A stretch of 64,000 nucleotides of DNA. Origin: JBKCUI01 sp052161625 (GTDB lineage Bacteria; Planctomycetota; Planctomycetia; Pirellulales; Pirellulaceae). Positions 25,294-33,918 of the stretch are shown piece after piece; within the stretch, counting starts at the first letter, position 1, and each line of letters opens with the position of its first letter. Below the pieces are notes generated by a model that searched no databases, was not told where the DNA came from, and saw only the letters and a program-made list of their open reading frames with translations. The DNA is taken from assembly GCA_052161625.1 (NCBI GenBank), contig CP197412.1; one strand, 5' to 3'. A program made the translations under genes and the position numbers.

Positions 25294-26301
25294 ATGAGAA
25301 ACATGTCACGTCGCAGTCCAAAGATTAGTCTCGGGATGCCCATTTATAATGGGGCAGCATTTCTGCGGGAGACGTTAGATTCGTTGCTGCAGCAAACGTT
25401 TGGCGATTTTGAGCTCATCATTTCGGATAACGCATCGACAGACGAGACTTCCGACATTTGCCGTAGCTACGCGAAGAGCGATCCTCGAATACGTTACGAA
25501 CGATTGATCGAAAATGCCGGGGCGATCGCCAATTTCAATCGCCTCCCTACGCTTGCCACTGGCGAATATTACAAGTGGGTTGCTGCCGATGATCTTTGCA
25601 TGCCCACGTTTCTTGAATCCACGCTGCAAAGGATAGAATCCAATACCGAGACGGCTTGGGTCCACTCCGATTTTGGGAAGATCGATCAGTACGGCAATGT
25701 CCTGACAGCAGACGATGAAGCATCCGAAGGTTTGGCCCATTCATCCCAGGCCACACTACCGAGAAAGTACCACGACTCTCCTCAGCAACACAAAAGGTTT
25801 CAAGGAGTCTTGCTAGGAACGACGTGGTGTGCTGATGTCTATGGCCTTATTCGCAAATCGGTGCTTGAGCAGTCGCACCCGATGCCAACTTGTTACGGAG
25901 CGGAGAAGGTACTCTTGGGAGAACTTGCTTTGAGGGGCAAGTACGATCAAGTACCGGAGACTCTCTTTTACCAGCGAGTGCACGCCAAGACATCCGGTTC
26001 AATGACCACTCGAGAAGAGCAAGAAGCTTATATGGCCCCCCAGAAGAAGCGGACACGGCTTTCTGGGACACGACTAGCACTATTGAAGGGGCATTTTCGA
26101 TCGATTGGCAATGTCCCGATGAGACACTCCGAGCGATTGTTTTGCTTATTTGCAATCCTTCAATACTTGACCCAGTTTTCGAAATGGCCGACGTTATTTC
26201 GATCGGAACTTTTTCATGAGCCGATTCGCAGGCCTGCGTTGCGTCCGAACGCGACAAGGCCGGCGGATGGTGAAGGCAGAAAGCTGTCGCCCCATCCATG
26301 A
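25294..26301 (+). CDS. Glycosyltransferase family 2
   Basis: A 335-residue GT-A enzyme from ATG 25294 (a GGAG sits just upstream; ATG 25303 is also possible). The longer frame from 25186 overlaps the epimerase gene and is not conserved. Motifs: the nucleotide-sugar domain ISLGMPIYNGAAFLRETLDSLLQQTFGDFELIISDNASTDET, and the DXD-like ADD in YKWVAADDLCMP. The C-terminal half (from about 205) is amphipathic and basic. It adds one sugar residue of the repeat unit. Its TGA stop overlaps the ATG of the methyltransferase gene. Confidence 0.87.
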   Translation: MRNMSRRSPKISLGMPIYNGAAFLRETLDSLLQQTFGDFELIISDNASTDETSDICRSYAKSDPRIRYERLIENAGAIANFNRLPTLATGEYYKWVAADDLCMPTFLESTLQRIESNTETAWVHSDFGKIDQYGNVLTADDEASEGLAHSSQATLPRKYHDSPQQHKRFQGVLLGTTWCADVYGLIRKSVLEQSHPMPTCYGAEKVLLGELALRGKYDQVPETLFYQRVHAKTSGSMTTREEQEAYMAPQKKRTRLSGTRLALLKGHFRSIGNVPMRHSERLFCLFAILQYLTQFSKWPTLFRSELFHEPIRRPALRPNATRPADGEGRKLSPHP

Positions 26302-27578
26302 GAATCGCGAGAACTATGACTAGGGATCGTTCCACGGCATGCCATCTCAATGAAAACAAGATGTCTTGCAACGCCTGTGCCTCCTCTGCGACCACGCCGT
26401 TTTTCTACCTCCCCGATCTCCCAGTCCACGTCGGGCATTTCTATGATGATGCAGGTTCCGCTCGAGCGGCACCTCGAGGTGACGTGGAACTTGCATACTG
26501 CCATGGTTGCGGTCACATCTTCAATCAACTTTTCGATCCAGATCGGATCGATTATCGACCGGGCTACGAAGTTGCTCTCTATCACTCCCCTTTGTTTCGA
26601 AGCTTTATGCAATCGGTGGCTGAGCGCCTTCAGAACATGTATCAATTGCAAGGGAAGACTATCCTTGAAATTGGTGCCGGAAGCGGTTGGTTCCTTGAAC
26701 TGCTTTGCCGATTGGGAGGTAATCGAGGGATTGGAATCGACCCAACGATTCATCACACGGGTATCCACCAAACGAACGGTATTCAACTTGAAATGATTCG
26801 GGATCGATTTGACAGACGATTCCAATGCCAGTTTGATGTTTGGCAACCTGATTTTATCTGCTGTCTTTCGGTGTTGGAGCACATCGCGCAACCCAGACAC
26901 CTGCTGCAAGATCTCCGTTCTATGCTTGGCCACCGGAGAACCCAAAACTATTTCGAAATATTCAACGCGGCGCGCGCCATCCAGCGGCAAGAGGTATGGA
27001 GCATTCACTACGAACAATGCAGCTACTTCTCCGAGAATTCGTTTCGTCGTTTGTTCGAATCCTGCGGCTTCCAAGTCATCACGGGAGGGGGATGCTATGG
27101 GGAGGACCAGTATCTTTTCGTCGACTGCGAACCGGCTCTCGGTGATCCCCATCAGGAAAACGAACACCTTTCGTCATGCAAAACGATGAAAGACGAGGAC
27201 AATCGCGAAGGTTCGAATACCCTGCCTCTAGATATCTCTCAATTTGCGAGGCACTTTGCCGCACGATGCGAAATCTGGAGCCAAAGATTCCAAACCTATC
27301 GGGAGCAGAACAAACGGGTCGTGTTCTGGGGGACTGGGGGCAAAGGAGTAACCTTCCTGAATACTTGCCCTTCCGCTTCGTCCATTGAATTCGTCGCCGA
27401 AATCAATCCCGCCAAACAAGGGAAGTTTGTTCCTGGGAGCGCGCAACAAATTGTCGCACCCGAGGATCTGATCCAGATTCAACCTGACGTGATTATCATC
27501 TCCAATGCAATTTACGAACAGGAAATCCGTGACCAAGCCCGTCAAATGGGCTTGCGCAGCACACTCTACGTCGCTTGA
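26298..27578 (+). CDS. Zinc-containing SAM methyltransferase (sugar C-methyltransferase type)
   Basis: A 426-residue protein in the three-part layout of NDP-sugar C-methyltransferases. A zinc site is formed by C24/C27 and C67/C70 (CNAC, CHGC). The SAM loop ILEIGAGSGW is at 121-130. The C-terminal domain has a second Rossmann-like loop, VVFWGTGGKGVTFLN, near 350. The usual enzymes methylate C-3 of dTDP-keto-sugars. ATG 26361 (residue 22) is an alternative start and would still keep the zinc cysteines; the start used here overlaps the upstream stop as ATGA. It probably decorates a sugar of the cluster's polysaccharide. Confidence 0.83.
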   Translation: MRIARTMTRDRSTACHLNENKMSCNACASSATTPFFYLPDLPVHVGHFYDDAGSARAAPRGDVELAYCHGCGHIFNQLFDPDRIDYRPGYEVALYHSPLFRSFMQSVAERLQNMYQLQGKTILEIGAGSGWFLELLCRLGGNRGIGIDPTIHHTGIHQTNGIQLEMIRDRFDRRFQCQFDVWQPDFICCLSVLEHIAQPRHLLQDLRSMLGHRRTQNYFEIFNAARAIQRQEVWSIHYEQCSYFSENSFRRLFESCGFQVITGGGCYGEDQYLFVDCEPALGDPHQENEHLSSCKTMKDEDNREGSNTLPLDISQFARHFAARCEIWSQRFQTYREQNKRVVFWGTGGKGVTFLNTCPSASSIEFVAEINPAKQGKFVPGSAQQIVAPEDLIQIQPDVIIISNAIYEQEIRDQARQMGLRSTLYVA

Positions 27579-27680
27579 TCGCCTCATCGCTGGTTCGCCC
27601 TTGAATAATGTCGACAAACCTGGCGGTGGGAACTACCATCGTATCTGATCTGCTGTCAAATCCGGGGTGGTACCTGCATC

Positions 27681-29156
27681 ATGAATCCTAGCTCAGAACC
27701 CGATATTTCACCGACCGCCATCGCCCGGGCGTTATATAGGCATCGAACAAAAGTCATTCTTTTGTTCCTTCTCTTTTTCGGTGCTTTTGCCGCGGTTGTG
27801 CTTTCTGCCAAACCCATGTATCGGTACGAGGCAAAACTATTCCTGCGACTAGGTCGAGATAGTGTTTTGCTCGACCCAACGGTCACAGCCTTGCAGACTC
27901 AGACGCTAAGTATGCCGACCACTCGCGAAAACGAGTTGAATTCGACCGTTGATCTTTTGACCAGTCGAATGCTGCTGGAACGTCTTGTCGATGAATTGAA
28001 TCCCGACTCCATTTTGGGGAAAGCACCGTCGAACCAAGGGGAAGCGGTTCGTGCATCCCAAAGCGCAGGATCCGATTGGTTGAAGTCGCAACTTGAATTG
28101 CTTTCGAAACCAACTCGGGAAAAGGCAATCGAGTTTGTGGAGTCAAGGCTGGATGTTTCTGCAGTGAAGAATTCGAATGTCATTGGACTCTCATTCGAAC
28201 ATCCGTCAGCGGAGACGACAAGGCTGGTGGTTCAAAAGCTCATCGAGCTCTACATGAAGGAGCATCTTAGGATTAATCGCGCTCCAGGAGCTTACGATTT
28301 CCTTTTGAAACAAACCGCTGCGGTACAAGAGCAATTGGCAAAGACCGAGGCGGAGTGGCGCGATCTCAAAAACGAATCTGGAGTTGCAAATGTTACCGAA
28401 GCCAAGCGACTCATGATTGAGAGCTTGGACGATTTGGAAGATGATCTGCGTATCGCGCAAGTGGAGCTATCTGCATCCAAAGGCCGGCTGAGTTTGTTGC
28501 AAGAAAAACTCCAACGCATTCCCGAGATGCGCGAGACATCCAGAGCCGACGGGCAGCTCGCTGCAGGAGCGGATTCCATACGAGGCCTGCTCTATGCGTT
28601 GGAACTGAAAGAGAAGGAGTTGTCGGCGAAATACACCGAACAGCATCATTTGGTCAAAGAAGTTCGGAAGCAAGTGAATGATTCAAGAGATTTGCTTGCA
28701 CGAGAAGTCGAGAACCGGCGTGAGTCCACGACGAGTACCAACAAAGTCTTCGAAGAAACGGAGCTTCTGCTGGTAAAAGAAGAAAGCGAAGTGGAATCCT
28801 TTCAAGCTAGAATTTCTGCGTTGACCAAACAAATTTCCGAGACCAAGTGCGATCTGCAGAAACTGAACAATATCGAGCTTCGATTCGTGCAACTTGAACG
28901 AGATACGCGACTGCATGACTCCAATTACAAACGCTATTCCGAGAGCCTGGAGCAGGCGCGAATCGACCAAGAGTTAGATTTACAACGGATCTCGAATATC
29001 AATGTTGTTCAACCAGATCGAGCTCCGGATCGCCCCGTAGACTCTAAACTCATGATCAAGCTCGCTGGTGGTTTTTTAGCAAGCTGCCTTGCGAGCTGCC
29101 TCATTGCGATTGGTTTGGAGCGTATGCGTCCCCCTAGCGATCCAAAGAACCAATGA
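27681..29156 (+). CDS. Wzz/GumC-like polysaccharide chain-length protein
   Basis: A 491-residue inner-membrane protein with two membrane spans, about 23-45 (TKVILLFLLFFGAFAAVVLSA) and 466-484 (LAGGFLASCLASCLIAIGL), enclosing a large periplasmic-side domain. Residues about 205-425 are long coiled coil (for instance SLDDLEDDLRIAQVELSASKG and ELKEKELSAKYTEQHHLVKEVRKQVNDSRDLLAREVENRR). The N-terminal segment RYEAKLFLRLGRDS is the Wzz domain opening. The short tail after the second span has no Walker motifs, so no tyrosine kinase is fused. It sets polymer length together with the neighbouring polymerase. Confidence 0.88.
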   Translation: MNPSSEPDISPTAIARALYRHRTKVILLFLLFFGAFAAVVLSAKPMYRYEAKLFLRLGRDSVLLDPTVTALQTQTLSMPTTRENELNSTVDLLTSRMLLERLVDELNPDSILGKAPSNQGEAVRASQSAGSDWLKSQLELLSKPTREKAIEFVESRLDVSAVKNSNVIGLSFEHPSAETTRLVVQKLIELYMKEHLRINRAPGAYDFLLKQTAAVQEQLAKTEAEWRDLKNESGVANVTEAKRLMIESLDDLEDDLRIAQVELSASKGRLSLLQEKLQRIPEMRETSRADGQLAAGADSIRGLLYALELKEKELSAKYTEQHHLVKEVRKQVNDSRDLLAREVENRRESTTSTNKVFEETELLLVKEESEVESFQARISALTKQISETKCDLQKLNNIELRFVQLERDTRLHDSNYKRYSESLEQARIDQELDLQRISNINVVQPDRAPDRPVDSKLMIKLAGGFLASCLASCLIAIGLERMRPPSDPKNQ

Positions 29157-29199
29157 AGTCCGGCGACGCGAGAGCTGACGATTTGCATTCGGACAATAC

Positions 29200-30576
29200 A
29201 TGAGAGAGGATGCCTCCATCATTTGTATCGATGAGCCAGACACCAAGAAGCCTCAGCGTGTAAGCGAACACCTTTGGTTAGTCTTGTTGATGCTCAACCT
29301 GTTCGGGTTTGCTTTGCTAGGACGAGGTTGGGCCAACCTCGGGATTCCTCCATTGTTTGTTGGGGAATTGCTGTTGGCGGTCGGCGCGTTGGTTGTTTTC
29401 CTTTCGGGGCGGTGGAACCTTCTCTTTCAGTCCAAGCTTGTTTGGCCACTGATGGCACTCGTAGCCTGGGGAGCCTATCGAACTCTTCCTTACATTGGCA
29501 AGTATGGATTTCATGCGCTACGCGATGCGGTTCTAGTAGGCTATGCACTCTTTGCGATTCTCGTGTTCGTCTATGTTTGCTCGAAACCTGAGCGACTCGG
29601 GATTCTTGTCCGTGGGTATTCACGCTTTGGAACTTGGTTCCTGATATTGATTCCCCTTGTATGGATTCCATCGCAGTTCTTGCAGGATGCTCTACCGACC
29701 AATCCAATCACCTTCCTGTTTTTGAATGCGAAAGGGGGGGATACGGGCGTGCATTTAGCGGGGCTGATGGCCTTTTGGGCTGTCGGTCTTGGGGCAGCTC
29801 CGTCCATGAGGCTACTGCTTCTGTTCTGCTTTACCTTTGCATGGGTTGCCGCGATCAACCGGGGAGGATTGCTTTCATTCTTGCTGGCGCTTTCCTTCGT
29901 TTGTTTTTTCAGGCCCTACAACGTCGTCGTCTGGCGATTCGCGTTGCTCGGAGCTTCGGCGCTACTGCTTCTCTTGGTCATAGACTTTCGAATCCAGATT
30001 CCAGGTCGAGAGCGAAAGATCGAAGCCACGCAGTTCATCGAAAACATTACGAGCGTTGCGAGCAAAACCAAACGTGGCGATTTGGATGGGACCAAAGAGT
30101 GGAGGCTTATGTGGTGGTCCGAGATCGTGGACTACACCCTCTTTGGCCGGTACTTCTGGGTTGGCAAGGGTTTTGGGGTGAATCTGGCAGACGACGATGG
30201 ATTTCAAGTCTCGGCGGACGGTTCCCTTCGAAGTCCCCATAACGGTCACTTAAACGTGCTAGCTCGGGCTGGAGTACCAGGTTTCGCTATATGGTGTGCT
30301 GCGATGGGAGCTTGGTTGATCGCCATGCTCACGGAATTGCGTCGAAGTCTTGTCCATCACGAGCGAAACTGGACCAATCTGTTTTTGTTCTTAACGGCTT
30401 ATTGGATTGCGTTCCTCAGCAATGCAACGTTCGACGTTTTCTTGGAGGGACCGATGGGCGGAATCTGGTTCTGGAGTCTATATGGAATCGGAATGGCCGC
30501 AATCTGGATCCATCGCCACAGCCCGGAGTCTCTAGACCTAGCTACCCGGTCAAATTTATTTCCAAACTGCCGATGA
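29200..30576 (+). CDS. O-antigen ligase/polymerase-family membrane protein
   Basis: A 458-residue polytopic protein with about ten to twelve membrane spans, beginning LWLVLLMLNLFGFALLG. The conserved signature of Wzy/WaaL-type enzymes is the periplasmic loop ending in SPHNGHLNVLARAGVPGF (about 345-362), with His347/Asn348 and the distal RAG. The loop before it (YFWVGKGFGVNLADDDGF) matches the GxGxG region of these proteins. It would polymerise or ligate undecaprenyl-linked polysaccharide and closes the sugar cluster. It stops 81 bp before nuoA. Confidence 0.85.
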   Translation: MREDASIICIDEPDTKKPQRVSEHLWLVLLMLNLFGFALLGRGWANLGIPPLFVGELLLAVGALVVFLSGRWNLLFQSKLVWPLMALVAWGAYRTLPYIGKYGFHALRDAVLVGYALFAILVFVYVCSKPERLGILVRGYSRFGTWFLILIPLVWIPSQFLQDALPTNPITFLFLNAKGGDTGVHLAGLMAFWAVGLGAAPSMRLLLLFCFTFAWVAAINRGGLLSFLLALSFVCFFRPYNVVVWRFALLGASALLLLLVIDFRIQIPGRERKIEATQFIENITSVASKTKRGDLDGTKEWRLMWWSEIVDYTLFGRYFWVGKGFGVNLADDDGFQVSADGSLRSPHNGHLNVLARAGVPGFAIWCAAMGAWLIAMLTELRRSLVHHERNWTNLFLFLTAYWIAFLSNATFDVFLEGPMGGIWFWSLYGIGMAAIWIHRHSPESLDLATRSNLFPNCR

Positions 30577-30600
30577 CAAATAGTCGCTCCTTCCTACAAT
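30573..30600 (+). promoter_or_regulatory. Promoter of the nuo operon
   Basis: ATGACA at 30573-30578 (five of six matches to TTGACA) and TACAAT at 30595-30600 (five of six to TATAAT) are 16 bp apart. Transcription would start near 30606, giving a leader of about 50 nt before the nuoA GTG at 30658. Confidence 0.6.
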
Positions 30601-30611
30601 ACAGGAGGAAG

Positions 30612-30631
30612 TTTGTGAAATTTTTCACAAA
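30612..30631. promoter_or_regulatory. CRP/FNR-type palindrome in the nuo leader
   Basis: A perfect 9-bp inverted repeat (TTTGTGAAA and TTTCACAAA) separated by two bases. Its core is TGTGA-N6-TCACA (30614-30629), exactly the CRP half-site pattern of enterobacteria. It lies just downstream of the predicted start point, so a bound factor would most simply act as a repressor or roadblock. As RNA it would form a hairpin. Confidence 0.5.
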
Positions 30632-30657
30632 GTCAGAGCTCTGCAGGATTCGGAAAC

Positions 30658-31038
30658 GTGGCGAACTACCTACCGATTTTGATCTATCTCGTTGCCGTGA
30701 TTGGATTTGCGGCTGTCTCGCTGTTGCTGCCGCACTTGGTAGCCCCCCGGAAACCGACGCGGGTGAAGGACATGCCCTACGAATCTGGGATGGATCCGGT
30801 GGGGGATGCTCGCAAGCCGTTTGACGTCAAGTTTTACTTGATGGCGATTCTCTTTCTCGTGTTCGACATTGAGCTGATCTTCCTCTATCCGTGGGCTGTC
30901 TCGCTGCTCGCACCGGATGGAGTTCCCGCCGTGTTCCGACCTGCTGTTTTGGGAGTTCTTATGGTTCTCCTAGCGACGCTTGGGTTGGCTTATGTGGTTG
31001 CTTACCGCAAAGGAGTATTCGATTGGCGACGGAAGTAA
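30658..31038 (+). CDS. nuoA: Complex I subunit NuoA
   Basis: A 126-residue membrane protein of NADH:quinone oxidoreductase, the first gene of the 14-gene set. Three membrane spans (residues about 3-25, 62-82 and 91-115) and the conserved loop MPYESGMDPVGDARKPFDVKFYLMAILFLVFDIE are clear. The start is GTG 30658: AGGA at 30645-30648 is correctly placed, and an in-frame stop at 30616-30618 excludes earlier starts. The stop lies inside nuoB. Confidence 0.96.
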   Translation: MANYLPILIYLVAVIGFAAVSLLLPHLVAPRKPTRVKDMPYESGMDPVGDARKPFDVKFYLMAILFLVFDIELIFLYPWAVSLLAPDGVPAVFRPAVLGVLMVLLATLGLAYVVAYRKGVFDWRRK

Positions 31039-31625
31039 ACAAAACGCTGGGCGACAACGTTTTCTTAACCACGCTAGACGCTGCGGCTTCGTGGGCACGG
31101 GCCAACAGTCTTTGGCCAATGCCTTTTGCAACCGCCTGTTGTGGCATTGAGTTGATGAGCACGGCCGCGAGTCGGCACGATTTATCGCGTTTCGGCAGCG
31201 AGGTGATGCGATTCACTCCGCGCCAGTGCGACTTGATGATCGTTGCGGGTCGGGTCGTGATGAAGATGCTACCGGTCCTGCAGAGGATTTGGTTGCAGAT
31301 GCCTGAACCGAAGTGGTGCATCTCCATGGGAGCCTGTGCGTGCACCGGAGGAGTCTTCGACACCTACGCGGTGGTGCAGGGAATCGATCGTTTTATACCT
31401 GTGGACATCTATGTCCCGGGATGCCCGCCGCGTCCGGAGCAATTGATCCGTGCGATTATCGATTTGCAGGAAAAGATCCAATCGGGCGGCACCATCAACG
31501 CTCGAGAGTTCAAGCTTCGTGTGTTACCCGAGGGTCCTCAGCGCTTTGATGAGGATGAATTGATCCGAATCCGGGAACGGAATGGATTAAAACTGGAAAA
31601 ACCTAAATACGATCCCATCCACTAG
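31023..31625 (+). CDS. nuoB: Complex I subunit NuoB
   Basis: A 200-residue peripheral subunit carrying cluster N2, which passes electrons to quinone. The four ligands are visible at Cys39, Cys40 (CCGIE), Cys105 (GACACTGG) and Cys134 (PGCPPRPEQ). The frame runs open far upstream, but TTG 31023 with AAGGAG at 31010-31015 is the only start with a good ribosome site and matches family length. It overlaps nuoA by 16 bp. The C-terminal 45 residues (FKLRVLPEGPQRFDEDE) extend beyond the minimal subunit. Confidence 0.95.
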   Translation: MATEVNKTLGDNVFLTTLDAAASWARANSLWPMPFATACCGIELMSTAASRHDLSRFGSEVMRFTPRQCDLMIVAGRVVMKMLPVLQRIWLQMPEPKWCISMGACACTGGVFDTYAVVQGIDRFIPVDIYVPGCPPRPEQLIRAIIDLQEKIQSGGTINAREFKLRVLPEGPQRFDEDELIRIRERNGLKLEKPKYDPIH

Positions 31626-31697
31626 GACTTACACAGGCCGAGATGGTTCTCTGCGTTCGCATGGGATACCACTTGGAATCGGCGGGGAAAAGGAAAC

Positions 31698-32210
31698 ATG
31701 GCAGAATCCGCAGCACCATCCAGTATCCAGGAACGGCTTGGGAACGAGCTCCCGAGCACGCATTGGGCTTGGTCAACATTCCAGGATCAAGTTCGAGCGG
31801 TTGTACCCGCCACGGAGATCCTCGCTACGTTGCATGCTTGCAAGAGGATTGGTTTCAACCAGCTTACCGACCTTACTTGCGTCGATTTGCTCGAGTACGG
31901 AAATGTTTCGGATCGATTCGAAGTCGTTTATTTGTTGTTGAATGTCGATACGGGGGAGCGATTGACGCTCAAAACCCACGTCAACGACCCGGATCCCAAG
32001 CTTCCGTCGGCCACTCCCGTCTGGTTCGGTGCGGATTGGCTCGAGCGCGAGGTGTATGACATGTACGGCATCGTGTTCGAAGGTCACCCGAACTTCAAGC
32101 GACTCTTGCTTCCGCAGGAGTTCCAGTCCTTTCCGTTGCGAAAGGACTATCCCGTGAAAGGTCGCGGCGAGCGACACAATTTCCCAGTGATCACGCGAGC
32201 GGAAAGCTAA
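31698..32210 (+). CDS. nuoC: Complex I subunit NuoC
   Basis: A 170-residue peripheral-arm subunit of the 30-kDa type, separate from NuoD. The signature is in the C-terminal half: ADWLEREVYDMYGIVFEGHPNFKRLLLPQEFQSFPLRKDYP. The N-terminal part (LGNELPSTHWAWSTFQDQVRAVVPATEILATLHACKRIGFNQLTDLTCVDLLEY) is the usual alpha/beta region. A 72-bp gap follows nuoB, longer than most in the operon; no element was seen in it. Confidence 0.94.
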   Translation: MAESAAPSSIQERLGNELPSTHWAWSTFQDQVRAVVPATEILATLHACKRIGFNQLTDLTCVDLLEYGNVSDRFEVVYLLLNVDTGERLTLKTHVNDPDPKLPSATPVWFGADWLEREVYDMYGIVFEGHPNFKRLLLPQEFQSFPLRKDYPVKGRGERHNFPVITRAES

Positions 32211-32224
32211 ACGAGGACTTCTCC

Positions 32225-33445
32225 ATGCCACTAGAATTGATGGACCGCCCGGATTTGGACGCCGGTCACAAAGAAGGGTTTTGGACGCTCAACTTTGGGC
32301 CTCAGCACCCAGCGACGCACACCACCCTTCGATTGGTGTTGCAGCTCGATGGTGAAATGGTGATGGACGCCGAGCCGGACATTGGGTTCTTACACAGTGG
32401 TTTCGAGAAGCTTGGCGAGGTGCTCGACTTCAACCAGTACGTCACCATTGTCGACCGGATGAACTACATCTCTCCGCTCGCGAATGAAATCGCTTGGCAC
32501 CATTCCGTCGAGAAGTTGCTCGGAATCGAGTTAACCCCACGATGCAAATATATTCGAACCATCTTTGCTGAGTTGATGCGAATCCACGACCATCTTCTCT
32601 GCACAGGGACCTGTGTTTTGGACTTGGGCGGCGCTACTGCCTTTATGTATGCGTTCAATGAGCGCGAGTACATCTATGAGATTTGCGAACGTGCTTCCGG
32701 GCAGCGGTTCCACACCTCCTACACACGCGTTGGGGGCCTGCTCTACGATGTCACGGACGACTGGATCGATATGGTACGCAAGTTCTGCAGGAGCTTCCGA
32801 AAGGCCTATCGCGACTTCTCCGGATTGGTAATGAAGAACCGGATTTTCGTCGAGCGCACCCAAGGGGTCGGTGTTCTGACTTATGAGGATGCGATTGCTG
32901 GCGGGGCGACCGGACCGGTGGCACGTGCGAGCGGGGTCGTCCGCGATCTACGTCGCGATGAACCCTATCTCGCGTATGACGATTTCGATTTCGATGTTTG
33001 CGCCGCTCAAGGTGGCGATTGCTACGCTCGTTTCCAAGTTCGAATGTTGGAAATGCTTGAGAGTCTCAAAATCATCGAACAAGCCATCGAGAACTTGCCA
33101 TCGGGACCGATTTACGCGGAAGGGACCGGCAAGGAAGGTCTGCCAGACAAGCGAGAGGTGTATCGAAGCATCGAGGGTTTGATCCATCACTTCGAGAACA
33201 TCATGCCAAACAGACAAATGCCTGCACCGAAGGAATCCGTTTATGCTGCGACCGAATCGCCAAACGGGGAATTGGGCTACTACATCGTTGGTGACGGATC
33301 GTTCCGGGCATACCGAGCAAGGACACGGCCACCTTCTTTGCTCCATTTCTCACTATTCCCACGGATGATCCGAGGCTGCATGCTGAGCGACGTCGCCGCG
33401 GTACTGGGAAGTATCAACATCATTGCAGCGGAGCTAGACCGATGA
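32225..33445 (+). CDS. nuoD: Complex I subunit NuoD
   Basis: A 406-residue 49-kDa-type subunit that forms the quinone pocket with NuoB. The opening FGPQHPATHTTLRLVLQLDGE is diagnostic (His and the following loop line the quinone site), and YVTIVDRMNYISPLANE, RIFVERTQGVGVLTYEDAI and the C-terminal HFSLFPRMIRGCMLSDVAAVLGSINIIAAELDR are all in place. Two different bases of ATGA are shared with nuoE, so translation is coupled. Confidence 0.97.
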   Translation: MPLELMDRPDLDAGHKEGFWTLNFGPQHPATHTTLRLVLQLDGEMVMDAEPDIGFLHSGFEKLGEVLDFNQYVTIVDRMNYISPLANEIAWHHSVEKLLGIELTPRCKYIRTIFAELMRIHDHLLCTGTCVLDLGGATAFMYAFNEREYIYEICERASGQRFHTSYTRVGGLLYDVTDDWIDMVRKFCRSFRKAYRDFSGLVMKNRIFVERTQGVGVLTYEDAIAGGATGPVARASGVVRDLRRDEPYLAYDDFDFDVCAAQGGDCYARFQVRMLEMLESLKIIEQAIENLPSGPIYAEGTGKEGLPDKREVYRSIEGLIHHFENIMPNRQMPAPKESVYAATESPNGELGYYIVGDGSFRAYRARTRPPSLLHFSLFPRMIRGCMLSDVAAVLGSINIIAAELDR

Positions 33446-33918
33446 GCGATTTGAGTTCGAATGCCAAGAAGGTGATCGAGGATCACATCGGGCGATACCC
33501 CAGCAAACAAGCTGTCACACTGCCGGCATTGCACATCGTCCAAGAAGAGAAGGGATGTGTTAGCAATCGCGCGATGAAAGAGATCGCAGAAATCCTGGGC
33601 CTCTCCCCGGCACAGGTCCACGACACGATGTCCTTCTACGGATTCTTCCGCACCGAGGAAGATCCCGTTGGAAAGGTTCGTGTTTGGATTTGTCGCTCGT
33701 TGCCTTGCATGCTCCGCGGAGGCGAAGAATTGCTTGCAGAACTTTGCGAGCGATGGGGTGTGCAACCGGGTGGCACCACCGCAGATGGGCAAATCACCTT
33801 GGAATTGGCGGAATGCTTGGGCGCCTGCGACGGCGCTCCGTGCATGCTGGTCAACGATGAGTTGAGTTTGCGAGTCGATGCCGACGAAGTGGAAAAACAA
33901 GTGCGAGGAAACGGATGA
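33442..33918 (+). CDS. nuoE: Complex I subunit NuoE
   Basis: A 158-residue 24-kDa-type subunit of the NADH module, with a thioredoxin-like fold holding the [2Fe-2S] cluster N1a. Ligands are a CX4C (CRSLPC) and a CX3C (CLGAC). The N-terminal helical part (VIEDHIGRYPSKQAVTLPALHIVQEEKGCVSNRAMKEIAEILGLSPAQVHDTMSFY) is typical. It overlaps nuoD and nuoF by ATGA at both ends. Confidence 0.95.
   Translation: MSDLSSNAKKVIEDHIGRYPSKQAVTLPALHIVQEEKGCVSNRAMKEIAEILGLSPAQVHDTMSFYGFFRTEEDPVGKVRVWICRSLPCMLRGGEELLAELCERWGVQPGGTTADGQITLELAECLGACDGAPCMLVNDELSLRVDADEVEKQVRGNG

Noticed and set aside
26214..27167. A 317-codon frame antisense to the methyltransferase gene.
   Set aside because: It shows no conserved motif and lies over a clear conserved gene; long shadows are expected at this base composition.
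30615..30824. A GTG after AGGAGG (30604-30609) opening a 70-codon frame before and over nuoA.
   Set aside because: The frame differs from nuoA, has no similarity and overlaps its conserved start; the AGGAGG is probably incidental, though translational coupling was considered.
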